From Roseiarcus sp963820775 (GTDB lineage Bacteria > Pseudomonadota > Alphaproteobacteria > Rhizobiales > Beijerinckiaceae): a stretch of DNA of 64,000 bases. The notes below the pieces were generated by a model that did not search any database, was not told the origin of the DNA, and saw only the letters and a list, made by a program, of their open reading frames with translations. The stretch's first letter is position 1. The number at the start of each line of letters is the position of its first letter. The stretch spans positions 1 through 64,000 of the forward strand of contig CAWGBF010000014.1 in assembly GCA_963820775.1 (NCBI GenBank), given 5' to 3'. The translations under genes were made by a program, and so were the position numbers. Shown one piece after another: positions 37,023 to 45,566 of the stretch.

Positions 37023-38457
37023 TCAAGACCAGGTCGGCGGAGGCTCGCGGTTGAGGCCGATCGTCCGACGCCGGCAAGGTGAAGCGCACGCGAAGGCCCG
37101 GCTCGTTGTCCTCGAGTTCGACCGCTCCGCCATGCATGCGCGCGACCGCCGCGGCGAGCGAAAGTCCCAGGCCCGAGCCCGGCCGCGAACGCGAGCCTTC
37201 GAGCCGCACGAACCGCTCGAGCACCCGCGCCCGGTCCGCCGGCTCAACCCCTGGACCCCGGTCGGCGATCGTGAGCACGATGGATTCGCCGACCCGCCGA
37301 GCGGTGATGGCGACATCGGGCTTCGCCTCCGCGCAGCCGCCGTCCTTGTTCGGCGCGCCGTATTTGAGCGCGTTGTCGACGAGATTGGCGATCGCCTGCC
37401 CGATCAATTCGCGATTGCCGCGCACCTTGAGCCCATCCTCGACGCGGACGGTCAGCGCCACGCCCTCTTCTTCGGCGATCGGCTCGTAAAGCTCGGCCAC
37501 GCTCCTCGCCGCCTCGCCGACGTCGACGGGCTGAAGCGGCCCGAGATCGCCGCCCGCTTCCGCGCGTGCGATCAACAGGAGCGCGTTAAAAATCCGGATG
37601 AGCCCGTCCGATTCTTCGATCGTCTTCTCCAGCGCCTGGCGATAGGTCGCAGCGTCGCCGCCGAAGGCGAGCGCCGCTTCGGCGTGGTTGCGCAGGCGGT
37701 TCAGCGGTGTGCGCAAGTCATGCGCGATATTGTCGGAAACCTCCCGCAGCCCCTCCATCAGCTCGGCGATTCGTCCCAGCATCTCGTTGAGGCCTTCCGC
37801 CAGCCGGTCCAATTCGTCGCCAGAGCCGGAGACCGGCAGCCGGCGGGTGAGGTCGCCCGCCATGATCCCGTGCGCCGAGGTGTTCATGTCATCGATCCGC
37901 TTGAGCACGCGCCGGGCCACGAACAGCGCGCCGAGCGCCCCGAGCGCAGCGAAGAACACCAGGGAAATCGCCAGCGCCCGCACCATCACCTTGCCGATAT
38001 GGGCCCGGTCGCTGAGGTCGTGCCCAATCAACAGCCGAAAGCCGCCCGGCAGAATGTAGACTCCGACCAGCGCTTGCCGCCCGCGTTCGCTGCTCCCGGT
38101 TCCGCGATAGAAGATCGGCAGGAAGCCGGGGCGCAACAGCACCTCGGTGGGGATCTGCTCGACATTGCCCGCGAGCGGTTCGCCAATCGGGTTGGTGAGC
38201 AGGTAGAGCGAGGCGCCGGGCTCCCTCTTGCGTGCTTCGATGACGGTTTCGAGCCGTCTTATCCCGGCATTGTCGAAGGCGTCGATGAGGCCCTTGGCCT
38301 CCGCATCGATGGTTTGCGCCGTTTCCCGGTCCACGACCGAGACGACCTGCCAGGCGATGACGGTGAGGACGATGCCGGCGCCGATCGCGCTGAGCAGCAG
38401 AATCGCCAGCGCGAGGCGAAAAGCGGTCGTGCCAAAGAGCTTACCGAGCGCCGTCAC
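37003..38457 (-). CDS. two-component sensor histidine kinase
   Basis: 484 residues. It has an N-terminal membrane helix (about 13-38), a periplasmic region of ~120 residues and a second helix (about 158-180). HAMP follows (FVARRVLKRIDDMN), then HisKA with the phospho-acceptor H box NIAHDLRTPLNRLRNHAEAA, and HATPase with the N box LIGQAIANLVDNALKYGA and G boxes ADRGPGV and SGLGLSLAAAV. It overlaps the response regulator gene by 17 bases and glnE by 20. The cluster degP, regulator, kinase, glnE suggests an envelope-stress sensor, by inference from gene order only. Confidence 0.9.
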   Translation of the reverse strand: MTALGKLFGTTAFRLALAILLLSAIGAGIVLTVIAWQVVSVVDRETAQTIDAEAKGLIDAFDNAGIRRLETVIEARKREPGASLYLLTNPIGEPLAGNVEQIPTEVLLRPGFLPIFYRGTGSSERGRQALVGVYILPGGFRLLIGHDLSDRAHIGKVMVRALAISLVFFAALGALGALFVARRVLKRIDDMNTSAHGIMAGDLTRRLPVSGSGDELDRLAEGLNEMLGRIAELMEGLREVSDNIAHDLRTPLNRLRNHAEAALAFGGDAATYRQALEKTIEESDGLIRIFNALLLIARAEAGGDLGPLQPVDVGEAARSVAELYEPIAEEEGVALTVRVEDGLKVRGNRELIGQAIANLVDNALKYGAPNKDGGCAEAKPDVAITARRVGESIVLTIADRGPGVEPADRARVLERFVRLEGSRSRPGSGLGLSLAAAVARMHGGAVELEDNEPGLRVRFTLPASDDRPQPRASADLVLNDRNAR

Positions 38458-39133
38458 GAATTATGTAGCCAGCGCCGCGAACCGTGTTGAGCAGCGGCGC
38501 GTCGAAATCTCGATCGATCTTGGCGCGCAGGCGCGACACATGCACATCGATCACATTGGTTTGCGGATCGAAGTGATAGTCCCACACATGTTCCAGCAGC
38601 ATGGTGCGCGTGACGACCTTGCCGGCGTTCTGCATCAAATATTCCAGCAACCGGAATTCGCGCGGCTGCAGCGTGATTTCCTCGGACCGGCGCGTCACCT
38701 TATGCGACAGGCGGTCAAGCGTCAGGTCGGCGACCCTGAGCACCGTCTCCTCCGGCGCGCCTTTCGGGCCGCGGCGCGACAGCGCTTCAACGCGGGCCAA
38801 AAGCTCGGAGAACGCATAAGGCTTCGACAGATAGTCGTCGCCGCCGGCGCGCAGGCCCTTGACCCGGTCGTCGACCTGGCCGAGCGCGGACAGGATCAGG
38901 ACCGGCGTCTCGTTGTTCTGTTTACGAAGCGCGCCGACCAGCGTGAGGCCGTCCATTTTCGGCAACATGCGGTCGACGACCGCGACGTCATAGGCGCCTT
39001 CGAGCGCCAGATCATATCCGGTGAGGCCGTCATTGGCCTGGTCGGTCACATGTCCGGCTTCGCGGAACGCCTTGGCGAGATACGCAGCCGCGTCGCGGTC
39101 GTCTTCGATGATCAGGATGCGCATGTCCGACAT
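38441..39133 (-). CDS. OmpR/PhoB-family response regulator
   Basis: 230 residues. The receiver domain has acidic residues in LIIEDDRDAA, the phospho-acceptor in VAVVDRMLPKMDG, and the lysine in YLSKPYAFSELLARV. The C-terminal winged helix has EITLQPREFRLLEYLMQN, then VWDYHF and VSRLRAKID. It starts at ATG 39133 or three codons later. It is cognate to the overlapping histidine kinase. A terminator separates it from degP upstream, so it has its own promoter somewhere in 39134-39158 or reads through. Confidence 0.92.
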   Translation of the reverse strand: MSDMRILIIEDDRDAAAYLAKAFREAGHVTDQANDGLTGYDLALEGAYDVAVVDRMLPKMDGLTLVGALRKQNNETPVLILSALGQVDDRVKGLRAGGDDYLSKPYAFSELLARVEALSRRGPKGAPEETVLRVADLTLDRLSHKVTRRSEEITLQPREFRLLEYLMQNAGKVVTRTMLLEHVWDYHFDPQTNVIDVHVSRLRAKIDRDFDAPLLNTVRGAGYIIRDGAR

Positions 39134-39158
39134 ATAGCGAATCCTTAGGCCTTAGGCC

Positions 39159-39209
39159 AAAAAAAGGAATGGCGGCAGGTCCTCGGGGGGCTTGATGGGA
39201 CCTGCCGCC
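39159..39209 (-). terminator. intrinsic terminator downstream of degP
   Basis: GGCGGCAGGTCC (39171-39182) pairs perfectly with GGACCTGCCGCC (39198-39209) across a 15-base loop. On the minus strand a run of seven T (39159-39165) follows a few bases after the stem. It sits between the degP stop (39358) and the response regulator start. Confidence 0.8.
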
Positions 39210-39357
39210 ACCTTTGTCGGAGTCGCGCGGGCGGGGGATGTGCGACGCCGACTTGGAACGGAAGGGTGCGCGATGCGCAGGGCCGGGGACGAGCCCATAA
39301 ACCCTTCCGCCCATTTCATTTCGGCGTCCCACGGGCAACCGTGGGACGCCGGAGAAC

Positions 39358-40878
39358 TTAAGACGCGCGCGTAGGCAGCGTCAGGTAGTGCTCCCCATCG
39401 TTGGACTTGACGCGCACCAGAACCGACTTCTTGCCGCCCGACTTGGCCGCGTTGATCGCCTCGACGACATCGGCCGGCCGGTTGACCAGCTTGCCGGCGA
39501 CCTCGAGGATCACGTCGCCTTGCTTCATGCCCTTGTCCGCGGCCGCGCCATCCGGGTCGACCTCCGCAACGACGACGCCATCCTGTCCACGCGCCGGGCG
39601 CAAGGTCAGTCCGAGCCTGGCCAGCGCCGAACCTCCGTTGTCATCGGAGTTTCGCATTTCCGCGTTGGCCGACTTGTCGACCGGCATGGTTCCGAGGGTC
39701 ACGTCGACGGTCATCGGCGAGCCGTTCCGGATGAGCGCGAGCTTAACCGTCTTCTTCGGGCCAAGCGCCGCGATCCGGCGGGCGAGATCGTGCGGATCGG
39801 CGACCGTCTCGCCGTCGACCGCGGTGATGACGTCGCCGCTCTTTACGCCTGCGGCGGCGGCGGGCGAATCCTTCTGCGCCGCGGCGACCAGCGCGCCGGT
39901 CTGCTCCTTGAGGCCGAGATCATCGGCCAGATCCGCGGTCACATTCTGAATCTGCACGCCGATCCAGCCGCGCGTGACCGAGCCGTTGTCCTTGAGCTGC
40001 TGCACGACGTTCTTGACGACGTCGCTGGCGATGGCGAAGCCGATGCCGACGCTGCCGCCCGACGGCGAGAAGATCGCGGTGTTGACGCCCACCACCTCGC
40101 CTTCGGCGTTAAAGGTCGGGCCGCCGGAATTGCCGTGATTGACCGGCGCGTCGATCTGCAGGAAGTCGTCATAGGGTCCGGAGCCGATGTCGCGTCCCCG
40201 CGCCGAGACGATGCCGGCGGTCACCGTTCCGCCGAGGCCGAACGGGTTGCCGACCGCGATCACCCAATCGCCGACGCGCGGCGTGTGAGAGGCGAACGTA
40301 ACATAGGGGAAATCAGCGCCCTGAGCCTTCAAAAGCGCAAGGTCCGTCTTGGTGTCGACGCCGATCACCTTGGCGGGCATCGACTTGCCATCGGCGGTGG
40401 TGACGGTCACTTCCGTGGCGTGATCGACGACATGGTCATTGGTGACGATGTAGCCGTCGGCGGAAATGAAGAATCCAGAGCCCTGCGCCTGGGAGAAATG
40501 ATGGCGCGGCGCACGGTCGCCCCGGTCACTGTCGTTGTTATTGTTGTCCGGCATGCCGAAGTGGCGGAAGAAATGGTAGAACGGGCTGTCCTTGGGGATA
40601 TCGGGCATTCCCGGCATTGCCTGGGAGTCTTCGTCATCGACCTGGTCGGCGTCGCTGAGTTTGACCTTGACCGAAACGACGGCCGGCTTCACGCGGTCGA
40701 CGACATCGGCGAACGAGGCCGGGCCGGCGGGAGTTTGACCGGATTGGGCCTGCGCGCTCGTGGCGGCGGCGTCGACGGGCGCGACCGAGGTTTCGAACGC
40801 CACGCCGCCAAGGGCCGCCAGCGCCACAGCGCCAAGCAGCGCCGCCCGAAGGGAGTAAGAGGGTCGATCAAACGACAT
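39358..40878 (-). CDS. degP: Do-family periplasmic serine protease DegP/HtrA
   Basis: 506 residues from ATG 40878, supported by GGAG six bases upstream; an ATG seven codons earlier is less likely. A signal peptide (about 1-35) exports it. The protease triad is histidine in YIVTNDHVVDH, aspartate in DTKTDLALLK and serine in NHGNSGGPTF. Two PDZ domains follow (RGWIGVQIQNV onward and the C-terminal RPARGQDGVVVAEV onward). A His/Asp/Asn-rich loop (PDNNNNDSDRGDRAPRHHF) sits before the triad. It degrades or chaperones misfolded envelope proteins. Confidence 0.93.
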   Translation of the reverse strand: MSFDRPSYSLRAALLGAVALAALGGVAFETSVAPVDAAATSAQAQSGQTPAGPASFADVVDRVKPAVVSVKVKLSDADQVDDEDSQAMPGMPDIPKDSPFYHFFRHFGMPDNNNNDSDRGDRAPRHHFSQAQGSGFFISADGYIVTNDHVVDHATEVTVTTADGKSMPAKVIGVDTKTDLALLKAQGADFPYVTFASHTPRVGDWVIAVGNPFGLGGTVTAGIVSARGRDIGSGPYDDFLQIDAPVNHGNSGGPTFNAEGEVVGVNTAIFSPSGGSVGIGFAIASDVVKNVVQQLKDNGSVTRGWIGVQIQNVTADLADDLGLKEQTGALVAAAQKDSPAAAAGVKSGDVITAVDGETVADPHDLARRIAALGPKKTVKLALIRNGSPMTVDVTLGTMPVDKSANAEMRNSDDNGGSALARLGLTLRPARGQDGVVVAEVDPDGAAADKGMKQGDVILEVAGKLVNRPADVVEAINAAKSGGKKSVLVRVKSNDGEHYLTLPTRAS

Positions 40879-41045
40879 CAAGCGCTCCGAGCATCTCAAT
40901 TCTCGCCACGGAGACTGTCCCCGCCGGCCTCACAGAACAACAATGCGCGCATTCGCCTAAACGCGCGATGGCCCGAACATGAAAGCTTGGTAATGTGGCG
41001 GCGCCCTCAAACGACGCGGCCATGTCGCCGCGCTCGTTGAGCCCG

Positions 41046-41072
41046 GCAGACGCGATCGGCGATCGCGTCTGC
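41046..41072. promoter_or_regulatory. 13-bp perfect dyad between rpmF and degP
   Basis: GCAGACGCGATCG is followed by one base and its exact complement CGATCGCGTCTGC. It lies 29 bases past the rpmF stop and about 170 bases before degP. No T run follows on either strand, so it is either a poor terminator for rpmF or a protein-binding site. Confidence 0.55.
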
Positions 41073-41100
41073 GAAGCCGGCGGCCGAACCCGCCCGCGGG

Positions 41101-41295
41101 TCAGGCGTCGACGGTCTTGGACTTCGGCTTCAGAACCTGGCGGCCGCGATACATGCCGCTCTTGAGGTCGATATGGTGCGGGCGGCGCAATTCGCCCGAA
41201 TCCTTGTCTTCGACATAAGTCGGCGCTTTCAGCGCGTCGGCCGAGCGGCGCATGCCGCGGCGCGAGGGCGACGTTTTGCGTCTGGGAACGGCCAT
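41101..41295 (-). CDS. rpmF: 50S ribosomal protein L32
   Basis: 64 residues. It starts MAVPRRKTSPSRRGMRRSAD and continues LKAPTYVEDKDSGELRRPHH, the alphaproteobacterial L32 form without the four zinc cysteines seen in some other bacteria. The start at 41295 has GGAG eight bases upstream. The longer open frame reaching 41607 is an accident of GC-rich sequence. It is followed by a strong dyad and then degP. Confidence 0.95.
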   Translation of the reverse strand: MAVPRRKTSPSRRGMRRSADALKAPTYVEDKDSGELRRPHHIDLKSGMYRGRQVLKPKSKTVDA

Positions 41296-41396
41296 CGAGG
41301 GAACTCCAATTGATAAGCGGGCGGCGAAGCCCGGCAATAAGAAGCCGCGGCTCTTACACGCAATCAAGCCCCGGCGCCAGCCCCCTCGAGGCGTCT

Positions 41397-41906
41397 TCAG
41401 GCCGCTCCTCGAGTCTCGAAGGTGGCGAACGCAATCGCCTCGCGCGGCGGCCTGTTCGCCCAAAGCACGAACTGGAACGCCTGGTAATAGGTCTCGCAGG
41501 CGTCGAGGGCGGCCTTGACCACCGCGCCGCATTGCGCATCGCTCGCGACCGCGCCCCCGGCCAGGCACACGGCATGGCGGAACATCACCACGTCCTGCTG
41601 GCTCCACTGGTCAAAATGCCCAAGCCACAATTGCTCGTTGATGAGTTGCGCCAGTTCGCCGATCGCCGCGCGCTTGTGCGTAGGGACTTTAAGATCGAAC
41701 GAACAGCTGACATGCAGCGATTCGAGCTCCGGCAACCAGGTGAAGGCGACGTCGTAATTAGCGAACCGGCCCGAGACCAGGATTGATATCTCGTCCGTTT
41801 GGGCCCGATCGAAGGCCCATTCATTGACGGCCGCCAACCGCTCGACGACGTCGACGGGATGCTCGCGACGCTCGTCCGCGCTGGTGTCGGTGTCGATGAA
41901 GGTCAT
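41397..41906 (-). CDS. YbjN domain protein
   Basis: 169 residues with the YbjN fold (type III chaperone-like) common in Alphaproteobacteria: HPVDVVERLAAVNEWAFDRA, then WLPELESLHVSCSFDLKVP, LAQLINEQLWLGHFD and DVVMFRHAVCLAGG. The exact role is unknown, and regulatory effects on motility or envelope are reported for enterobacterial YbjN. It is upstream of rpmF on the same strand, with about 100 bases between. Confidence 0.75.
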   Translation of the reverse strand: MTFIDTDTSADERREHPVDVVERLAAVNEWAFDRAQTDEISILVSGRFANYDVAFTWLPELESLHVSCSFDLKVPTHKRAAIGELAQLINEQLWLGHFDQWSQQDVVMFRHAVCLAGGAVASDAQCGAVVKAALDACETYYQAFQFVLWANRPPREAIAFATFETRGAA

Positions 41907-42085
41907 CAGGGTCTTTCGGCGGAACGAGGGACGAGGCGGCGCCGACTCAACCCTTCGGTTGAGCAGCGCGTTGCAACCTTGCTGATTCGCGCCCGTTCGT
42001 AAACCGACGACCTCTCCTGGTCCACAAAAACAGTAAACGGAATCAAGGCTCTGCTAAGGGCAGGGCGCCGGTAATACGAGTCCGA

Positions 42086-42346
42086 TCAAGGCCTTGGCTC
42101 GTTGAGCTTGGCTTCGAGCGCGGCCACTCTCGCGGCGAGCTTCTCGTTCTCGTCGCGCGCGCGGGCCGCCATCTCCTTGACCGCCTCGAACTCTTCGCGG
42201 GCGACGACGTTCATGCCGGCCATCATCCGCTCCATTTGCGAGCGGGCGAACGTCTGCGCCTCGCGCTTGGCGCCGTCGGCGAGGCCCGCCGCGTCAGTCA
42301 TGAGGCGCGAGAGGTCGTCGAAAAAGCGGCTGTTGGTCTGCGGCAT
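42086..42346 (-). CDS. ubiK: UbiK/BMFP accessory protein of ubiquinone synthesis
   Basis: 86 residues from ATG 42346 (GGAG nine bases upstream). It is a BMFP family member: SRFFDDLSRLMTDAAGLADG at the front, then FARSQMERMMAGMNVVAREE, and a C-terminal coiled coil RDENEKLAARVAALEAKLNE. UbiK trimers bind membranes and UbiJ in aerobic ubiquinone synthesis. No other ubi gene is near. It is divergent from the alcohol dehydrogenase gene. Confidence 0.85.
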   Translation of the reverse strand: MPQTNSRFFDDLSRLMTDAAGLADGAKREAQTFARSQMERMMAGMNVVAREEFEAVKEMAARARDENEKLAARVAALEAKLNEPRP

Positions 42347-42516
42347 GGTTTTAGGCTCCGGGCGGCGCCCGCGTGAGGGCGAAGCGGGCTTGCTCGTCAT
42401 GTGGCGCGAACGCGTTCGCGGCGCAAGGGCGGCCTCGCCGCAGGTGCATTTTCCGGTTGCCCCGCCCCGCGATCTCGCCCAGCATCAAACCGTCCCATTT
42501 CGAGACCCGGTCACCC

Positions 42517-43644
42517 ATGCGCATCCAAGCCGCCGTTCTTCGCCAGCCCGGCCTTCCCCCGCCTTACGCGGTATCGAAGCCGCTCGAAGTCATTGAGCTC
42601 GCCCTTAGCCCCCCTGGGCGCGGCGAAGTCCTGGTGAAGATGGCGGCGGCGGGCCTGTGCCATTCGGACCTATCGGTGATCGACGGCTCGCGGCCGCGAC
42701 CGATGCCGATGGCGCTCGGCCACGAGGCGGCCGGCATCGTTGAGGCGGTCGGCGATGGGGTGACCGATCTCGTCCCCGGGGATCACGTGGTGCTGGTGTT
42801 CGTCCCGAGCTGTGGCCACTGCCACCCCTGCGTGGCGGGACGTCCCGCCCTTTGCGAGCCGGCGGCCAAGGCCAACGCCGCCGGAACGCTGCTTTCCGGC
42901 GAGCGGCGGCTCTCGTTTCAGGCCGAACCGATAAACCATCTCCTTGGCGTCGCCGCCTTTTCAACCCACGCGGTGGCGGCGCGCGAATCCTGCGTGAAGA
43001 TCGACCCCGACCTGCCGCTGGAACTCGCGGCTTTGTTCGGCTGCGCGGTGCTGACCGGGGTTGGCGCGGTGGTCAACACCGCCAAGCTCGAACCGGGCCA
43101 ATCGGTTGCGGTGGTGGGCTTGGGGGGCGTGGGCTTGAGCGTCGTTCTCGGCGCGAGGCTCGCCGGCGCGCGCCAGATCGTCGCCGTCGATCTCTCGGAC
43201 GACAAGCTCGCCTTCGCCACGAAACTCGGGGCGACCCAGACGGTGAACGCGCGCTCGAACGACGCGCTGGGCGAAATCAGACGCCTGTCCGGCAATGGCG
43301 TCGATGTCGCCTTCGAGATGGCCGGCTCGGTCCCGGCGCTCGAGCTCGCCTATGCCGCGACCGCCCGCGGCGGCATGACCGTAACCGCCGGCCTGCCCCA
43401 TCCGGACAAGCGCATGAGTCTTTCCCCGCTCGTTTTGGTCGCCGAGGAGCGGACGCTCAAAGGCTCCTATGTCGGCTCGTCTGCCCCCCAGCGCGACGTG
43501 CCGCGCATGATCGCCCTCTTCCGCGCCGGCCGCCTGCCGGTCGACCAATTGCTGACCCACCGCCTGAAGCTGGAGGAGATCAACGAGGGCTTCGACCGGC
43601 TGCGCGAGGGCGTTGGGGTGAGACAGGTCATCGTGTTCGAATAG
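42517..43644 (+). CDS. zinc-dependent alcohol dehydrogenase, medium-chain family
   Basis: 375 residues from ATG 42517. Catalytic zinc ligands lie in GLCHSD and GHEAAGIVE. Structural zinc uses the four cysteines of SCGHCHPCVAGRPALC. The NAD-binding motif is GLGGVGLSVVLGA. The class resembles aryl- and class III-type alcohol dehydrogenases. An in-frame extension back to 42373 is not conserved-looking. Substrate unknown. Confidence 0.87.
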   Translation: MRIQAAVLRQPGLPPPYAVSKPLEVIELALSPPGRGEVLVKMAAAGLCHSDLSVIDGSRPRPMPMALGHEAAGIVEAVGDGVTDLVPGDHVVLVFVPSCGHCHPCVAGRPALCEPAAKANAAGTLLSGERRLSFQAEPINHLLGVAAFSTHAVAARESCVKIDPDLPLELAALFGCAVLTGVGAVVNTAKLEPGQSVAVVGLGGVGLSVVLGARLAGARQIVAVDLSDDKLAFATKLGATQTVNARSNDALGEIRRLSGNGVDVAFEMAGSVPALELAYAATARGGMTVTAGLPHPDKRMSLSPLVLVAEERTLKGSYVGSSAPQRDVPRMIALFRAGRLPVDQLLTHRLKLEEINEGFDRLREGVGVRQVIVFE

Positions 43645-43861
43645 GGCGACGCGGAAGGCTGCGCCTCAGAGCTTCCGCCGTCTTGGCTGGCCCGGATTTG
43701 ATCCGCGACAATGCTCCTTTAAGTCGCTCATGACGCCGAAATCCCAGCATTAGCAAGACCCAGACGGAGGGCTGCGGCATACTAATGGAGCCGGCCCGGA
43801 GCGCGTGAGTGACCAAGCTCATCATTTAGTGGTGATGGAAACAGGAATAAGAAGGAATGAG

Positions 43862-44383
43862 ATGATGAAGCAATTAAACCAGCTCATTCTTTATTTTTCG
43901 AGTACAATGCTGTTCCGGAGTGGTCTTGACAGTTATTTAATTCGCGGTGCGATGGTTTTTACGTTCTTCGCCTTCAGCATCCAAAAGTGGACCCAGTACA
44001 CCGCCGAGATGCTAGTCCCGTTAATCAGCCATAGTCCCGTCGTTTTCTGGTTGCTCCCAGCGCTCGGCGTCCGGGGCGCTGGCTATTTCCTCGGGACGAC
44101 GGAAACGATCTTCGGCTCTCTCATTTTCCTTGGCTACTGGATTCCGAGGCTTGGCGTCTTGGGCGCGCTAGGGTCGATCGTCACCTTCGTCGGCACCACC
44201 AGCATTATTCCCTTCCTACCCGATGGTTGGGCTCACGAAGCCGGTGGATTTCCGATCATGACCTTACCACTCGGTTTTCTGATGAAGGACGTCTTGTTCC
44301 TCGCCGCGTCATTCTATCTGCTCAAGCAGGATCTGACGCGGGCTGCGCTGGCCTTATCGGAGTACGTGCGAGGCCTGAGCTAG
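43862..44383 (+). CDS. DUF417 (YkgB/RclC-type) inner-membrane protein
   Basis: 173 residues from ATG 43862, with AAGGA six bases upstream. It has about four membrane helices. RclC/YkgB-family features are AMVFTFFAFSIQKWTQYTAE, then SPVVFWLLPALGVRGAGYFL and TTSIIPFLPDGW. The E. coli relative is needed for reactive-chlorine survival by an unknown mechanism. The first ~100 bases are clearly more AT-rich than the neighbourhood, a possible sign of recent acquisition. It is convergent with a small secreted-protein gene. Confidence 0.8.
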   Translation: MMKQLNQLILYFSSTMLFRSGLDSYLIRGAMVFTFFAFSIQKWTQYTAEMLVPLISHSPVVFWLLPALGVRGAGYFLGTTETIFGSLIFLGYWIPRLGVLGALGSIVTFVGTTSIIPFLPDGWAHEAGGFPIMTLPLGFLMKDVLFLAASFYLLKQDLTRAALALSEYVRGLS

Positions 44384-44426
44384 GCCCGAAGCCCGGCCGC
44401 GCCTTGACGAATTAACAGAGCGCCGC

Positions 44427-44714
44427 TCATTTTGGCTGCGGCGCGGGAGCGCCGCCCGAGGTCCCTGGCGGCGGCACGACGTTCGGATCTCCGGTCTTGG
44501 GCGCCGGCTTTTGGATTCCTGGGTCCACCTCTTTCGGATGGATGACGCCGTTCGATTTGCTCAGCTCTTTGCTTAGGTTCTGAGCTGGCGCGGTCGAGTT
44601 CGCGCCAGGCGCAGTATCCTTTGGCCACGGGCTGGTCGCCTGGCCGAACGCCGCGCCGGCGACAAGGGTGACGCCGGCGATGAATAGACAAAATCGTGAG
44701 CCGATGATCCGCAT
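44427..44714 (-). CDS. small secreted protein, proline-rich C-terminus
   Basis: 95 residues. A signal peptide (about 1-24, ending AAFGQA) is followed by SNGVIHPKEVDPGIQKPAPK and a Gly/Pro tail (VVPPPGTSGGAPAPQPK). Similar short periplasmic proteins of unknown role recur in Hyphomicrobiales. No partner gene is adjacent, and nothing supports a specific function. Confidence 0.65.
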   Translation of the reverse strand: MRIIGSRFCLFIAGVTLVAGAAFGQATSPWPKDTAPGANSTAPAQNLSKELSKSNGVIHPKEVDPGIQKPAPKTGDPNVVPPPGTSGGAPAPQPK

Positions 44715-44804
44715 GCGTACTTAAACGCGTCGATGTGCAGAGCGTTCCCTAAAGCGTGCGTTCGGATGAAGCGATGCCGTTAGCGCACCCCCCTCTTGTG
44801 GGGG

Positions 44805-44962
44805 CGGGCGTTCTTCCGAACGCCCTACGGGTTGGGGTCGCGCGGACCGAGGAGATTATCGAATGCGCCATCGCTGGCTTGTCGCATAGGACCGTGCGAC
44901 CCCCGCCTCTGTCCTCCCCCGCCATAGGTCGCCCGAAGGACGCCCGTCTCTCGGGCTATGGG
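44805..44962. repeat. two dispersed palindromic repeat units
   Basis: 44805-44826 (CGGGCGTTCTTCCGAACGCCC core) is an inverted partial copy of the unit inside hrpB. 44922-44962 (from CCATAGGTCGCCCGAAGGACG to GGGCTATGG) is a fuller copy. The rest of 44715-45013 shows no gene. Confidence 0.65.
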
Positions 44963-45013
44963 GGATGAAACGCGGCGGAGCGACCCCCGCGGAAACCCAG
45001 CCGCAAAAAGGCG

Positions 45014-45355
45014 CTAGCGCGTGCAGCCGACGAGCTCCTTTTCCTCGATGGCGAACACCTTGCCCGCCTCGATCTGCACGCCCTTGGCCATGCACACGCG
45101 TCCGTCGGCGAGCTTGAGCCGCGCGTCATAGGCGCCGCTCTTCACCTCCGTCACTTTCAGCCGCTCGTCGTGGTCGACGGCGCCATCGGGATCGTTGGCG
45201 CATTGGTTGGGGCCGAACGCGGTCGTACCGGCCGGCGCGAGCTCGAGCGACTTGACGGTTGACGACGTCAGGTTCCAGAAGCGCGTGTCCTTCGCCGCCG
45301 CGGGTTGGGCGAGAAGAATGGCCACGACGCCGGACAGAATTGCGCGTTTCATCAT
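45014..45355 (-). CDS. conserved small secreted protein
   Basis: 113 residues from ATG 45355 (a second ATG follows directly; AGGGAGGG lies just upstream). A signal peptide (about 1-22, ending AQPAAA) precedes KDTRFWNLTSSTVKSLELAP and two cysteines (NQCAND and GRVCMAKG) plus a C-terminal VGCTR. The pattern suggests a small disulfide-containing periplasmic protein. Function unknown. Confidence 0.65.
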   Translation of the reverse strand: MMKRAILSGVVAILLAQPAAAKDTRFWNLTSSTVKSLELAPAGTTAFGPNQCANDPDGAVDHDERLKVTEVKSGAYDARLKLADGRVCMAKGVQIEAGKVFAIEEKELVGCTR

Positions 45356-45566
45356 CCCTCCCTTAGCCTGGCTCAGCCGCGCCCATTCCGGGTCTTGGAC
45401 CGCATCCGGATACAGCGAAATGCGGTTCAACACCAGCGATCTGGCCGCACTGGGCACGCGTCCGGGCGAGGCGTTGCAACGCGCCCGGATCAGGGCCTAC
45501 GCTGTCTTGGCGCCGCCTGATCGGCCTTTCGCCGGCGGATTCGGCTTGAGATTGTCTCGATCGCGA

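Noticed and set aside
36910..38490. 526-codon open frame opposite the histidine kinase
   Set aside because: It has no domain, and the minus strand has complete HAMP/HisKA/HATPase motifs.
39388..41040. 550-codon open frame on the plus strand opposite degP
   Set aside because: It is a shadow of degP. The protease triad and PDZ domains are on the minus strand.
41101..41607. 168-codon version of L32
   Set aside because: The N-terminal ~100 codons are antisense-like and unconserved. L32 starts at 41295 with a ribosome-binding site.
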